From Chloroflexota bacterium (GTDB taxonomy: Bacteria > Chloroflexota > Dehalococcoidia > Lucifugimonadales > Lucifugimonadaceae), in contig JAJCYY010000045.1 of assembly GCA_029262735.1 (NCBI GenBank), positions 26,479 to 90,478 of the forward strand: a stretch of 64,000 nt of DNA, given 5' to 3'. The translations under genes were made by a program, and so were the position numbers. This document shows, in pieces, positions 18,101 through 27,862 of this stretch (within the stretch, counting starts at the first letter, position 1; each line of letters opens with the position of its first letter). The notes below the pieces were generated by a model. The model searched no databases and was not told the origin of the DNA. It saw nothing but the letters and a program-made list of their open reading frames with translations.

Positions 18101-18754
18101 TTACGGCCATGCCAGCAGCTCCTTTGCCGCGTGCATCAGGTAGCGCTGGTTTTCTACCGGCGACTGCACATGGATGTCCTGCCATTGCGCCAGCGACTCA
18201 GCCGTCAGCGCCCGCTTGATCGCTTCGATTGCATCGCCACTTGAAACCGCAGCCGTCTGGCCGCTCGACTGCGCCGCAGCGCGGTCTCCCTGCTCAACCG
18301 GGAAGCCCAGGCGCACCGTCGCAACCTGGATCCTGCGGTCCCTGGCGAACTCCTTGCAAACAACCTCGCCAAGGTGGCACGCCAGCAGCGGCACATCGTC
18401 CGTCGGCGGCAGGCTGCGCCACTTCTCCGTGACCGTCAGGTTCTCCTCGTAGTCGGCAAACAGCTTCAAGCTGCTCACATACACGCAACGCTTCGCGCCC
18501 GCGTCAGAGGCCGCGTTCAGCAGGTTGTAGAGCTGGCGGGTCGAATGGTCGACAATCGCGCTCGGATCGGTCGGCTGCTGGTTGTAGCCGAACACGACCA
18601 GCGCGTCGTGCCCGCCGACCAGCGTATCTGTCGAATCGTCGTGGCCAATCACCGTGTCGTACGGCACAGGCGTTTGCAGGTGCCCATCGTCGCCAAGCGC
18701 CGAGGCCAGCTGTTCGCCAAGCCACCAGTCGCCGTCCCTGATAAGGATCTTCAC
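18101..18754 (-). CDS. SDR-like NAD(P)-binding protein, atypical
   Basis: The 217-residue protein has the Rossmann-fold order of SDR epimerases (MKILIRDGDWWLGEQLASAL, KRCVYVSSLKLFADY, ATVRLGFP). The glycine loop is degenerate (GDWWLG in place of GGxGxxG), and the usual Tyr-x3-Lys position reads HLGEVVCKE with His for Tyr. It is shorter than its neighbour, the epimerase at 17.2 kb, and may be a divergent or non-catalytic partner. The RBS before the ATG at 18754 is weak. Confidence 0.7.
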   Translation of the reverse strand: MKILIRDGDWWLGEQLASALGDDGHLQTPVPYDTVIGHDDSTDTLVGGHDALVVFGYNQQPTDPSAIVDHSTRQLYNLLNAASDAGAKRCVYVSSLKLFADYEENLTVTEKWRSLPPTDDVPLLACHLGEVVCKEFARDRRIQVATVRLGFPVEQGDRAAAQSSGQTAAVSSGDAIEAIKRALTAESLAQWQDIHVQSPVENQRYLMHAAKELLAWP

Positions 18755-18838
18755 TTTACCGTTCCGTTGCTCACAGGTTTTCCGTGCCAGTGTTTTTACG
18801 ATCTTAGCGCGTCGGAACCGACCCCGACCGCCTCGCCT

Positions 18839-19948
18839 CTACATGAACTTACCCCGTCCGGCGATCTCCACAACCGTCTCCAGGATTCCGCCTCGAACAC
18901 AATAGTAGTAGTCGTGCTGTGCGATCGTCGTATCGCCGTGCATCGGCAGGAACGAGATCTTGTCCCCTGCTCGCAAGCCTTCGGCAGCTCCGGTCACCGC
19001 AAGCGTGCAGTGCTCCTCCGACATGCCGGTCACGGTCGCTCCCTCGATGCCGACAACCTTCGGTTCGCCAAGCTCCACCGAGATCGCCTTCATGCCGGGA
19101 TCGGCGACTGCACGACCGGGAGCGGGCCTGCTTGTAATGGTTGCGAGCACGGTCAACGCGGTCTTAAATGGAATGCTGTGCTCCCCGAAGACTTCGAGAT
19201 ACTTGGCGTCCATGAACAGGTAGCTTCCGCACTGTAGCTCCGTGACCCGGTCCACCTTGCCCGTGATGTCGAATGTGCCGGTTCCGCCCGCGCTGATGAT
19301 CTTGACCGGGAGTCCTGCCGCCTCGATGTCGTCTGCTGCCGCAAGCAGCCTGTCAATCGTCTCCAGCGTGTCTTTTTTGCGCTGATCGAAGCCTTCGGTG
19401 AAGACCGTTCCGCCCTCGTAGCCCATAACGCCATCGAAGCGCAGCCCCGGCGCACCGTCAACGGCCTTCGCCAGCGTTGCGGCGGCCTCTCCAGGCTCCA
19501 CTCCGGCCCGCATCATGCCGGTCTGGATTTCGAGAATGACACCAAGCTCAATACCGAACGCCTGCGCCGCTTCGGACAGTTCGGCAACGTTTTCGTGGCT
19601 GTCGACGGCCACGGTCACGTTCGCCCGCGAAGCCACTCCGAAGAGACGTCGAATCTTGGTCTTGCCTACAACCTGGTTGGCGATCAGGATCTCGCGGACG
19701 CCGCCTTCAGCGAGGATCTCGGCCTCGCCCACCTTGGCCGCGCACACGCCTATCGCCCCTGCTTCTATCTGCTTGAGCGCCCAGTAAGGGCTCTTGCCGG
19801 TCTTCATATGCGGCCGCAGGCTGACGTTGTTCTCAGTTGCGAACGCTTGCAGGGCCTTGATGTTGGCCTCGGCGATATCGAGATCGATAACGATTGCGGG
19901 CGTGTCCAACTCCTCGACCGGTGTGCCCGGCAGCGGCAGGTATGCCAT
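18839..19948 (-). CDS. D-threonine aldolase / D-serine dehydratase-like PLP enzyme
   Basis: The 369-residue protein has the alanine-racemase-type N-terminal barrel with the PLP lysine in RPHMKTGKSP (about residue 50) and a C-terminal beta domain. MHGDTT in that domain matches the His-x-Asp metal site of D-threonine aldolases, not the His-x-Cys of D-serine dehydratases. It would cleave or dehydrate D-configured beta-hydroxy amino acids. The start is the ATG at 19946-19948 with AAGGA upstream and the family start containing LDTPAIVIDLD. It sits 46 bases after the amidohydrolase gene, so the two are probably co-transcribed. Confidence 0.88.
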   Translation of the reverse strand: MAYLPLPGTPVEELDTPAIVIDLDIAEANIKALQAFATENNVSLRPHMKTGKSPYWALKQIEAGAIGVCAAKVGEAEILAEGGVREILIANQVVGKTKIRRLFGVASRANVTVAVDSHENVAELSEAAQAFGIELGVILEIQTGMMRAGVEPGEAAATLAKAVDGAPGLRFDGVMGYEGGTVFTEGFDQRKKDTLETIDRLLAAADDIEAAGLPVKIISAGGTGTFDITGKVDRVTELQCGSYLFMDAKYLEVFGEHSIPFKTALTVLATITSRPAPGRAVADPGMKAISVELGEPKVVGIEGATVTGMSEEHCTLAVTGAAEGLRAGDKISFLPMHGDTTIAQHDYYYCVRGGILETVVEIAGRGKFM

Positions 19949-19994
19949 TCTTTTTGTTCCTTTTGTGCGGCTGTGGCGAATGTGTAAGCGTGCG

Positions 19995-20861
19995 TCAGTT
20001 TTTGTTGTAGATCGCAACGGCGTTGCGGCCCAGGATCCATTCCCTGTCCTGCGCTGTGAAGAACGGGATCATGTCTTTCATCACCAGCAGTTCGTAGTCG
20101 GTTGCGTAGACCAGCTTGCGCGGGCCGAAGGCATCATAAGCCCTTTCGAGGTACGGCCACATGTCCCGGAACGGCAACTCCATGCGGGACGGGTTGTGCA
20201 GCGAAGTCCTGATGTACACGTTGGGGTGACGGTTCAGGGCCAGCAACGGTCCGAAGCCCTCCGAGTCCGGCTTTGTGATGTCGATCATTGCGAAGTGGTC
20301 GACGACAATGTTGACGCCCGGAAACCGCTCCGCCATGTCGCCGATCTGTTCGACCTGGTGAGGTGCCGCGAAGATGTTGAAAACCGCTCCTAGCTCCTCA
20401 GCTTTCTTCCACAGAGGGTACGAAACCGGATCGTTCATCCAGACGACATCCGGGTCGTAGATCGGGCTGAGCCGCAGGCCGGAGAGGCCGTCTTCACGCA
20501 TGAGACGCTCAAGCCGAGCCGGGTTTTCCGGGTCCGCCGGTGAGTGCAGCCGATGGCCGACGAGCAGGCCGACGCCGGTGAACCTGTCGGGATAGGTTTG
20601 CACGCAGTGGGCGCTGTACCGGTTGTCGCGGCCGTAGTAACAGACGTGGCTGATGACGGTCTGGTCGATGCCGTAGTTGCCCATACGGGTGAGCAACTGA
20701 CCGGCAGATTCGTCCCAGTCCGGCAGGTTTTCCGGACACGTGGCGATGTCAGCGACTATCGGGAACCGAGGATCGTTGACCACCCACGCATGTGCCGCGC
20801 CGTCGACAATTGGCGCTTTTTCCGACCCTTTTTCCGATGACGATTCCGGGCTCGATGTCAT
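19995..20861 (-). CDS. Amidohydrolase-2 (ACMSD-like) family protein
   Basis: The protein of about 288 residues has the TIM-barrel amidohydrolase layout: an N-terminal metal segment IVDGAAHAW, then VVDHFAMIDIT in the barrel core and KLVYATDYELLV near the end, which places the usual late Asp. Family members hydrolyse or decarboxylate small carboxylates with a divalent metal. I chose the ATG at 20859-20861, with AGGAG 5 bases upstream, over the GTG two codons earlier that overlaps the RBS. It is the first gene of the pair with the PLP enzyme. Confidence 0.85.
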   Translation of the reverse strand: MTSSPESSSEKGSEKAPIVDGAAHAWVVNDPRFPIVADIATCPENLPDWDESAGQLLTRMGNYGIDQTVISHVCYYGRDNRYSAHCVQTYPDRFTGVGLLVGHRLHSPADPENPARLERLMREDGLSGLRLSPIYDPDVVWMNDPVSYPLWKKAEELGAVFNIFAAPHQVEQIGDMAERFPGVNIVVDHFAMIDITKPDSEGFGPLLALNRHPNVYIRTSLHNPSRMELPFRDMWPYLERAYDAFGPRKLVYATDYELLVMKDMIPFFTAQDREWILGRNAVAIYNKN

Positions 20862-20952
20862 GGTCACTCCTGTGACGGTTGCGGTGGTGGGTGTTGGCGT
20901 TATCCGCGCCGCGAAGCAATCCTGCGCCGGGCACCCAATTGCGGCTCAGGGG

Positions 20953-21119
20953 TGTCATCTCGACCGCTCGTGTCATCCCGGGCGAAGCGAAGAATCTGAC
21001 CGGTCTCACCTCAAGATCCGGTCTTTTGGGCAGCGTCCACCGGATACTACAGGTACATCCAGATGATTAGTAAGATCGCTCCGTTTCATCGGTACGACGG
21101 CGGAGTCTGTCAGGATGAC
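20953..21119. repeat. Dispersed GTCATCC/GGATGAC repeat region
   Basis: It contains GTCATCTCGACC, then GTCATCCCGGGCGAAGCGAA, and ends in CAGGATGAC, the same type of outward-facing ends as the 18.0 kb repeat. It fills much of the 429-base gap upstream of the amidohydrolase gene; I see no gene there. Confidence 0.55.
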
Positions 21120-21290
21120 AATAGTGCCGCGGCCATGCTGCCTGAAAGTGAAACGCTACCAGTTCGGCTACACGCGAAACGGCATCGAGGAAGTGACTCC
21201 CCGATGCCATTGTGACCTCTCAGACTGAACCGATCCTCAGTCCGCTAATTACTCGCCTTGCGTTAGCGTCAGGACTCCTGGTCCACCAGC

Positions 21291-21779
21291 TCACGGATCA
21301 GGTGGACAACCCCGCTGCGGATCAATGTGGAAGTCGCTGTAGCGAACCATCCGATCCCTGTCGATCACAATGATCCACGGCGTTCCGCGAGTCCGATAGT
21401 TGTACATGATGTCCGGGTAGCCGTTCGTGCTCTCACTCCCGGCATCATGTCCAAAAGGAATCTGCAGAGCGTACTTCCGCTGATTCTCCAGCAGCTTGTC
21501 CTGCGTGTTCACGTCGTGCCCTTCAAAGACGGTCTGCACCGCGACGAAACCGACGCCAGGATTGTCCTCAAACTCACGCTTCAGATGCTGGATAGCCGGA
21601 AATCCTGACGAGTGGCAACCCGGACACCAGCTCTGGAAAGCCAGCATCACCACAACCTTCCCGGCATAGTCCGCCAGCGTGACCGGCTTCGCCAGCGGCT
21701 CGCCGTTTTCGCCTATCCACGTCCCGACATTCCATTCAGGAGCCGGATAGGAACCGGTCTCAACTCTCGACTCAACCAT
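21291..21779 (-). CDS. TlpA/AhpC-like redoxin with CPGC active site, C-terminus frameshifted
   Basis: The 162-residue cytoplasmic thioredoxin-fold protein (no signal peptide) has the redox motif SWCPGCHSSGFP (about residues 49-60). Later parts are typical: VGFVAVQTVFEGHD and the cis-Pro segment RTRGTPWIIVIDRD. After FHIDP the frame gives an unlikely end and stops. The +1 frame instead reads SGVVHLIRELVDQES and stops at 21269-21271, a normal redoxin C-terminus, so a one-base indel near 21315-21320 is likely. It reduces disulfides or peroxides; the partner is unknown. Confidence 0.82.
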   Translation of the reverse strand: MVESRVETGSYPAPEWNVGTWIGENGEPLAKPVTLADYAGKVVVMLAFQSWCPGCHSSGFPAIQHLKREFEDNPGVGFVAVQTVFEGHDVNTQDKLLENQRKYALQIPFGHDAGSESTNGYPDIMYNYRTRGTPWIIVIDRDRMVRYSDFHIDPQRGCPPDP

Positions 21780-22409
21780 AAGAAAGACGCCTTTCCGTTA
21801 TTGTCAACGCGTCATCGTAACTTCGCGGAGGCGCAGACTCCCGTCACCCTGCGACACGAGACCTGCCTTGCGCGAGCGGCCTGAAAAGCGGGCCGAAACT
21901 TGAATCCACATACATTTAGATGCACAGAGCAGATGTTTGACGCGTCGGGATTCTTCTCTCGCCTGCTGGCGACGCATGATGCGAAATGCACCGACAGATC
22001 GCGGTGGGCGGATAGTTCAGGCCTCCCGCATGGGATGAGGCTTCGGGTGGCATTCCGACCGGGTAAACGCTTGCGGGTCGCAGGGATTTTGCTGGTGGAT
22101 ATGGAGATATGGACTGGTCTCCTCTTGTGGGGCAAGTCGACTACTGGCGCCATCGACATCGCCGCACCCGGCAGCACACGGAGGACCGCGTGACACTGCG
22201 AAGTCCCATCTGAGTACGGTCAGATCCCTCCGCTTCGGTCGGGATGACATATGGGAGGCTCAGGATGGCAAAGCAACCCACCCTCACCGCCAATCGCTGA
22301 TACGCTCCGTCCGCCTCTGAAAGCCGTACACTCTGCACCGGCTAATCCCGCTGCATCGAATTCCCGGTACTCCCCGTCAACAAGCGCACCTCCAGCAAGG
22401 GCAAACAAA
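21780..22409. other. Long intergenic region
   Basis: These 630 bases lie between divergent genes. I see no convincing gene. A short dispersed repeat (CCGCTTCGGTCGGGATGAC) ends at 22248. Confidence 0.4.
22221..22248. repeat. Partial copy of the dispersed repeat
   Basis: CCTCCGCTTCGGTCGGGATG followed by AC matches the right end of the 18.0 kb repeat with two changes. The left end is not clear. Confidence 0.5.
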
Positions 22410-24158
22410 ATGAGCAACAGCCTGATCCTATCGATCGACACTCCGACGACACCACCTGCGTGGGCACTACTCGAGCGAGAGCTAATCAGGGCGCAGACGA
22501 AGGCCTGTGAGCGCATCTTTGATCGGTACTTCGACGATCTCGGCTACCTGAAATGCCTCCCTCGCTGGGGTGGCAACGACGGGTCCGACGACGCCATCGA
22601 GAACCTCGCAGGCTGGCCCGTCCTGCACGCCCTCGGTGCCCCCGACTCCATTCTCGAAATGTACAAGCTGGGGTGGGAAGGCCACATCCTCCAGTACACC
22701 GAGGCCAAGACCGTCGAGGTCGAGCTGGCCCGCGACGGGATGCTCTACAAGGAGTTCCCCGTCAGCCTGGACTGGTTTCACCACGGCGAGAGCCTGTCCG
22801 TGTTCAACCTGCAGGGCCTCTCCGACCCGCACGATCACGCCTTCATGACGAGGGTGCGACGCTATGCCGGTTTCTACATGGACGAAGACCCGCAGGCGAA
22901 GAACTACGACCCTGAGCACAAGATCATCCGCAGCCTGTTCAACGGCAGTCGAGGCCCGTTGCTGCGTAAGGCGACCGCGCTCGACTGGGCGGGCGATCCG
23001 TTCGAAGCCGAGGGCCGTTTCGATGCCGCGCACGGCGAAAGAAATTTTGACGAGATGCTGGCCCACTTCGAGGAGTACACGGATGTGGTCGGCGATCACC
23101 CGATCAACCTCGCGGCAACCACTCTCGCACTCAACGCATACATGGCGACCGGCGATTCCAAGTACAAGGACTGGCTGCTGGAATACATCGACGCGTGGGC
23201 GCAGCGTGCGGCGCAGAACAACGGAATCCTGCCGAGCAACATCGGGCTGAACGGTGAGATCGGTGGCGAAACCGATGGCAAGTGGTATGGCGGCTGCTAC
23301 GGCTGGGGCTTCACGGTCACGGTGCCGCAAACGGGCGAGCTTTCAGACCGCAACGCCCTCTACAGGGGTATCGCAGGTTTCGGCAATGCGCTGCTCATGA
23401 CAGGGGACCGGTCTTACGTAGATATCTGGAGGAAGATGCTCGACGCCGTCAACGCCAATGCGAAGACGGTTGATGGCAAGACACTCTATCCGCAGATGTA
23501 CGGTGACGACGGCTGGTACGGCTACGCGGAGACGCCATACAACCAGGGCGCTCCGGACGTGTACTACTGGTCGATGGACAAGGCCGACCGGAAGTTCCTG
23601 CCGCCATCCGAATGGCTCGACTTCCTCGATGGCGAAAGGCCGAACTTCCCGGTCGCGACGATGGAGCAGGAGTTCGAGTCGATTCGCGACAAGATGCAGG
23701 GTGTGGATGAGGACACAAACTCGCGGGATACGCGGCTCTCTGACAACACGCTGAAGTTCAACACGGCGAACACCAGCTGTTTGACGCAGTTGATGCTGGG
23801 CGCGCTTACGCCGCGCTACGGTGAACCGCTCCATGCGCGGTTGCGTTACTTCGATCCCGAAAATCGCCGTGCCGGAATCCCTGACGATGTGGCGGCGCTG
23901 GTGGAGGGCATGACCGATACCACAACGACGCTTTCGCTGGTGAATGTCAATCCTGTCGAAGGCAGGAGGCTGATCGTGCAGGCGGGCGCGTACAGTGAGC
24001 ACCAGGTGACGGAAGCGGAGTTCAACGGAGATGTCGTAACCCCGGACCGGCCGTTCTTCACGGTCAGTCTTGCTCCCGGCTCCGGCGGGAGGCTGGTCAT
24101 CAAGCACCAGAGGTACGCCAACCAGCCAACGCTCTCTCACCCGTGGGACAGGATCTGA
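22410..24158 (+). CDS. Large alpha-helical protein, possible six-hairpin glycosidase-like fold
   Basis: The 582-residue soluble protein has no signal peptide. Its spacing of aromatic, Asp and Gly-rich turns (YGGCYGWGFTVTVPQTG, GIAGFGNALLMTGD, KWYGG, DDGWYGYAETPYNQGAPDVYYWS) and helical stretches suggests an alpha/alpha toroid as in some glycoside hydrolases or lyases. The C-terminal 90 residues look like a beta domain. I do not recognise the family and assign no reaction. The ATG at 22410 is chosen over an upstream start because 53 low-quality residues precede it and AAGG lies 9 bases before it. Confidence 0.7.
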   Translation: MSNSLILSIDTPTTPPAWALLERELIRAQTKACERIFDRYFDDLGYLKCLPRWGGNDGSDDAIENLAGWPVLHALGAPDSILEMYKLGWEGHILQYTEAKTVEVELARDGMLYKEFPVSLDWFHHGESLSVFNLQGLSDPHDHAFMTRVRRYAGFYMDEDPQAKNYDPEHKIIRSLFNGSRGPLLRKATALDWAGDPFEAEGRFDAAHGERNFDEMLAHFEEYTDVVGDHPINLAATTLALNAYMATGDSKYKDWLLEYIDAWAQRAAQNNGILPSNIGLNGEIGGETDGKWYGGCYGWGFTVTVPQTGELSDRNALYRGIAGFGNALLMTGDRSYVDIWRKMLDAVNANAKTVDGKTLYPQMYGDDGWYGYAETPYNQGAPDVYYWSMDKADRKFLPPSEWLDFLDGERPNFPVATMEQEFESIRDKMQGVDEDTNSRDTRLSDNTLKFNTANTSCLTQLMLGALTPRYGEPLHARLRYFDPENRRAGIPDDVAALVEGMTDTTTTLSLVNVNPVEGRRLIVQAGAYSEHQVTEAEFNGDVVTPDRPFFTVSLAPGSGGRLVIKHQRYANQPTLSHPWDRI

Positions 24159-24293
24159 TCAGGGCGAAGGGCGGGCAGGGAGAGACGGATTTCCGAAGTG
24201 ATTCTCGGGCTGGCATGTACCGGTGAGCGGGCGCTCCAATCTGAGAGGAAATCGTCTGCCCATCGTGAATGACCGGTGAACCGACTGTGCTCG

Positions 24294-26645
24294 CTAGGCT
24301 GCGTCTTCTGATGAGCCCTTCTCAGACCCGTTCCGCACCTTGCTCTGTTCGCAGGGCAGCCAGAAGTACATCGTCGTGTGGCTGTCGAGCTTGCTGGTTA
24401 CGCCGATGCGACCACCGTGGCTTTCTACGATCATCTTCGAGACGTAAAGCCCGATACCATTGCCGTGAGCACGCTTTGTCGCCTTCGACTTTGCACGCAC
24501 GAACCGATCAAACACCTTTGCCTTCTCTCGGACCGGAATACCCGGGCCTTCGTCCCTGACATAGATCGAAACACCGCCATTCGCGGGCCTCGCCATGAGT
24601 CTGATCAGAGTGCCTTCGGGCGAGTATTTCACGGCGTTCGTCAACATGTTGCCCACCACCTGGCTTACCCGGTTCGGGTCAACCATCATCTTCAGCTCGT
24701 GCTTCGGCAGGATAGCCCGCATCTCATGTCCAGCAGTCTTGACGATCGGTCCGAACGACTCCATTAGTCCGTTCAGCAGCGAGCCAATCTCCTGCTCCTG
24801 GAGTTGAAGCTCGAAGCGCCCTGAGTCGATGCTTGAAAGGTCAAGCAGATCGTTGATCAAGATGTTCAGCCATTCGGTGTTCCGGCGGACGACCGAAAGC
24901 TGCTTTATCTGTCTGTCACCGAGATTGCCATTGCCGCGTGAGAGGATATCTACGAAGGCGCGGATTGACGTTAGAGGCGTGCGCAACTCATGTGACATCG
25001 TTGCGATGAAGTTCTCTTTCGCCTCGTTGAGCCTCTGCTGGGTTACTACTTCGGCTTCGGCGCGCTCAGCCCGTAGCTGCTCCTGCGCCAGCCTCAACTC
25101 CGACTCGTGCGATAGCGCTGTATCGATAGCGGGGGATATATGGCGCGCAAACTCGGGGAGCAGGCCTTTTTCCTCTATCGTGAATGGAGCGTCTGATCGC
25201 TCGAGGTGAATCCAGCCCTGCGGCCGATCATCCGCATCCTCCCACAACTTCGCAGACAGGCAGTGCGCGGCGCCGCACGCAGCTTTAGATCGTGTCTTTT
25301 TGGCCTGGCCGTGACATACGGAGGTGCCGGAATTTGCATCCACGATGCGCACCAGTTCGTCAGTAGAGACGACCGGCTCGGCTTGTCCGGCGGCCTGTTC
25401 CGATGAGGCGTCATCTGATTCTGTGTGCGTGTCGACGGACGGCGGTGTTAGCGAATGGAAGAGTTCGGCGGGCATGAAGTACGTCACGCGTTCTGCCGGG
25501 ATCACCCTGCGGAGATCGGGAGAGATGCTCTCCACAAGTGAAGTCAGTTCGTGAGCTGCGCTGGCCAACCTGGCCACTTCCGCAAGCAGGCTTCGAATCT
25601 CAGCCTCACGAGACAGCGAGCGGATCAACCGGAAGTGCTCAACTGCGCTCGTCAGCAGATTCGCAACGTGCTCCACGTTCCGCAGATGATCCGCCTTGTA
25701 CGCATATTCGTTCAGCGAATAGAACTCCAGCGTGCCGAGCAGCTCACCTTTGTCAAATAACGGTGTGATGAGCATTGAAGGGAGTTCTTCCAGGAGCGGA
25801 TTCAGCTCCTGGTCCTCCAGGACATTCGGACTGTCCTCATCGACAATCATCGGGCCTCCGCCCTTCACAACCGCCGGAATGAGCCGATCTTCAACCATCC
25901 AGAATGACTTGCCTGCCACCTCGACCGGGTCCAGGTGACCGTGCTTGTACTCAATCCGCAGTTCACCGCTGGCGGAGTTGTTGACGCGAAGAATTGCGGC
26001 GTCGATACCCATCGAGTTTTTGGCGAAGCTGACAACCGCGTCGCAAACGCCTTTCAGACCATTTTCCTGGATTACGGCTTCTGCGACGCGCTCTATCGAC
26101 ATCGAAATCCGGTCTTCGTTCGCGCTCTCTATCTGAGTCAGGAACAGTGCGAAGTACGGAGCCAGCAAAGAAACCGTTAGCTCCAGGACATCGGTCACAT
26201 CATCGCTGAGAGGCTTTGGCGAAAGGAGTTGGACCGCGCCCAGGTTGACTCCATGAAGCCGGACGGATGCCGCCGCAAGGTGGTTGTGGCCTGCGGCTGT
26301 GAAGACTGCGAAATCCTCGACTCCATGGCTCGCTCCCTGCAGCAACTCTTTTTTGCCGAACAGTAGAGTGCCGCGTTTCGAGACTATTCGCATTGAAGAG
26401 CCGTGTGACGGGCGTTTCAAGCCGGACGGAAACATCGATTTCAGGTTTCCACGGGAGTAGATCTCGAACACCCGCTCCCCATCCGCGGTGATCGCGCTGA
26501 TCTGAACAGCCTGGGCGTTCGTGTGCTTTGCCAGCAGCTCCGCGGCTTTGTCGAGGCCTTTGACGGTCGATGTGCTGGCCGTAAGCGCAACGGACACGGA
26601 ATAAACCAGTGACCGTTCTCTGCTGATGGTGGATTTTTTCGCCAA
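24294..26645 (-). CDS. Soluble multi-GAF sensor histidine kinase
   Basis: The 783-residue protein has no transmembrane helix. Residues 1 to about 530 hold two or three GAF-like sensor domains. A coiled linker leads to the HisKA dimerisation helix with the phospho-acceptor in FIATMSHELRTPLTSIRAF (His about 552). The ATPase domain has the N box (MLTNAVKYSPEG), G1 (RDEGPGIP) and G2 (GNGIGLYVSKMIVESHGG). It phosphorylates an unlinked response regulator, since none is adjacent on its strand. It lies 164 bases downstream of the ComQ-like gene in the same direction, so it may belong to that signalling operon. Confidence 0.9.
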   Translation of the reverse strand: MAKKSTISRERSLVYSVSVALTASTSTVKGLDKAAELLAKHTNAQAVQISAITADGERVFEIYSRGNLKSMFPSGLKRPSHGSSMRIVSKRGTLLFGKKELLQGASHGVEDFAVFTAAGHNHLAAASVRLHGVNLGAVQLLSPKPLSDDVTDVLELTVSLLAPYFALFLTQIESANEDRISMSIERVAEAVIQENGLKGVCDAVVSFAKNSMGIDAAILRVNNSASGELRIEYKHGHLDPVEVAGKSFWMVEDRLIPAVVKGGGPMIVDEDSPNVLEDQELNPLLEELPSMLITPLFDKGELLGTLEFYSLNEYAYKADHLRNVEHVANLLTSAVEHFRLIRSLSREAEIRSLLAEVARLASAAHELTSLVESISPDLRRVIPAERVTYFMPAELFHSLTPPSVDTHTESDDASSEQAAGQAEPVVSTDELVRIVDANSGTSVCHGQAKKTRSKAACGAAHCLSAKLWEDADDRPQGWIHLERSDAPFTIEEKGLLPEFARHISPAIDTALSHESELRLAQEQLRAERAEAEVVTQQRLNEAKENFIATMSHELRTPLTSIRAFVDILSRGNGNLGDRQIKQLSVVRRNTEWLNILINDLLDLSSIDSGRFELQLQEQEIGSLLNGLMESFGPIVKTAGHEMRAILPKHELKMMVDPNRVSQVVGNMLTNAVKYSPEGTLIRLMARPANGGVSIYVRDEGPGIPVREKAKVFDRFVRAKSKATKRAHGNGIGLYVSKMIVESHGGRIGVTSKLDSHTTMYFWLPCEQSKVRNGSEKGSSEDAA

Positions 26646-26809
26646 TGTGCTTGTTCCGTCCGCAGGGACTTAGCTAACTGCCGTTCAGTCTAACAACGCC
26701 GAGACGGGCGGCATTGGGGCTGGCAACAACATCATTTGGCGATTGCTTGGCCTTGGGAAAACCAATTCAACCGGTTTCAAACGGGCTAATCGGGAGATCT
26801 ACAGACCGA

Positions 26810-27727
26810 TCACGCCGGCGCGAACGAAGGCGCGACTTCGTCGAGCAGTTGCAGGAGAGGTGAGTTGCTGTTCTGTTCGAGCAGCTCGGTTGCCACAGAC
26901 CGAGCCTTCGCGACGTGGATCAGGATCTGCAGCACGGTGAAGTCGATGCCGCCGCTACTATGAACCTCGTTCCGCACATCGGCTATGCCCTGTGCCGAAG
27001 CGTCTCCGGAACGGTCCAACTCGGAAATACGCGCCATGCTGGTTCTGCTCGCAGTGGGGGATTCGGCGTCTTCTGTCGTACGACCCGAGTATGCGAAGCT
27101 GAGTGGCAGCGACGGCCTGCCCAGCAGGATGTCATCTGCCTTTGCCGAGTCCGGCCAGACATCGATCAGATCGTTGTTGAACTGCGCGGCCACAGCCAGC
27201 AGCTCACCAAACCGAGTTATTGAACTGACCAGGTGATGATCTTCAGTAGCCAGCACCGCTCCCAACTGCCCTGCGGCGCGGCCCAGGCTCCCTGATTTAC
27301 GGTAGGCAAGTTGAACAGATTGCTCGACTCCGTTTTCGGTGTCGAACAGAGTTCGCGCGTCATCGAAGTTGCCACTGAAGCTCTCTATCTTCAGAGACGA
27401 GAGCAGCGACACCGCAGGAACGACTCGCTCATAGCTGATGCCGGACTTGAACAGGGAAAGTGCCGCCTGCTCGGAGAGCAGTAGCAAGGCGACGATCAAC
27501 TCGACCTCGGGGACTAGCTGGTTGTTTTCAACCGCTGGATTGTCGTTCGACGCGTTCTCATCCTGGACGTCGTCGAGCAGGTCGGCCGCAGCCAGCAGAA
27601 ACTCGATCGCAGCAGCCGCGGGCGCGACGCGATCCAGATCGGTTTCACCAGCGGCCTGAAATCCCGCCAGGACAAGAACCGAAAGAAACGTTGGATGATT
27701 GCTGAAGAGCAGCTTGGGACGCGCCAA
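26810..27727 (-). CDS. ComQ-like isoprenyl transferase (class 1 isoprenoid enzyme)
   Basis: The 305-residue protein has the first Asp-rich motif in ADLLDDVQDEN (residues 49-58), then KSGSLGRAAGQLGAVLAT and a second-site segment QFNNDLIDVWPD followed by ADDILLGRPSLPL. The order K-x-GSL, AxLAT, Q-x3-D and DI-x-TLP follows Bacillus ComQ, which attaches a prenyl group to the Trp of the ComX pheromone. The gene directly follows a tiny Trp-tailed peptide gene. The start is odd: TTG at 27727 is the first usual codon, but plausible coding sequence in the same frame continues back to the peptide's stop at 27863, with only ATA, ATT, ATC or CTG available. A general polyprenyl synthase is the alternative. 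Confidence 0.75.
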   Translation of the reverse strand: MARPKLLFSNHPTFLSVLVLAGFQAAGETDLDRVAPAAAAIEFLLAAADLLDDVQDENASNDNPAVENNQLVPEVELIVALLLLSEQAALSLFKSGISYERVVPAVSLLSSLKIESFSGNFDDARTLFDTENGVEQSVQLAYRKSGSLGRAAGQLGAVLATEDHHLVSSITRFGELLAVAAQFNNDLIDVWPDSAKADDILLGRPSLPLSFAYSGRTTEDAESPTASRTSMARISELDRSGDASAQGIADVRNEVHSSGGIDFTVLQILIHVAKARSVATELLEQNSNSPLLQLLDEVAPSFAPA

Positions 27728-27862
27728 CGCGATCAGGATTTCGTCGGATAGTCCCGAACGCGAAATCTGCCGCCCGCACTCATCCCTGACAATTTCAAGG
27801 GTGCGACCAGCATACGATTTCTGCGAATCCGATTCCGGAGTATGTGACTCTGGGTCGGCTAT

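Noticed and set aside
18374..19237. Plus-strand open frame of 287 codons across two minus-strand genes
   Set aside because: It spans an intergenic gap and two well-supported enzyme genes on the other strand, is rich in Arg and Val as an antisense shadow, and matches no family.
22482..23330. Minus-strand open frame of 282 codons opposite the 582-residue protein
   Set aside because: Antisense shadow with no RBS or domain; the plus-strand frame is twice as long and compositionally normal.
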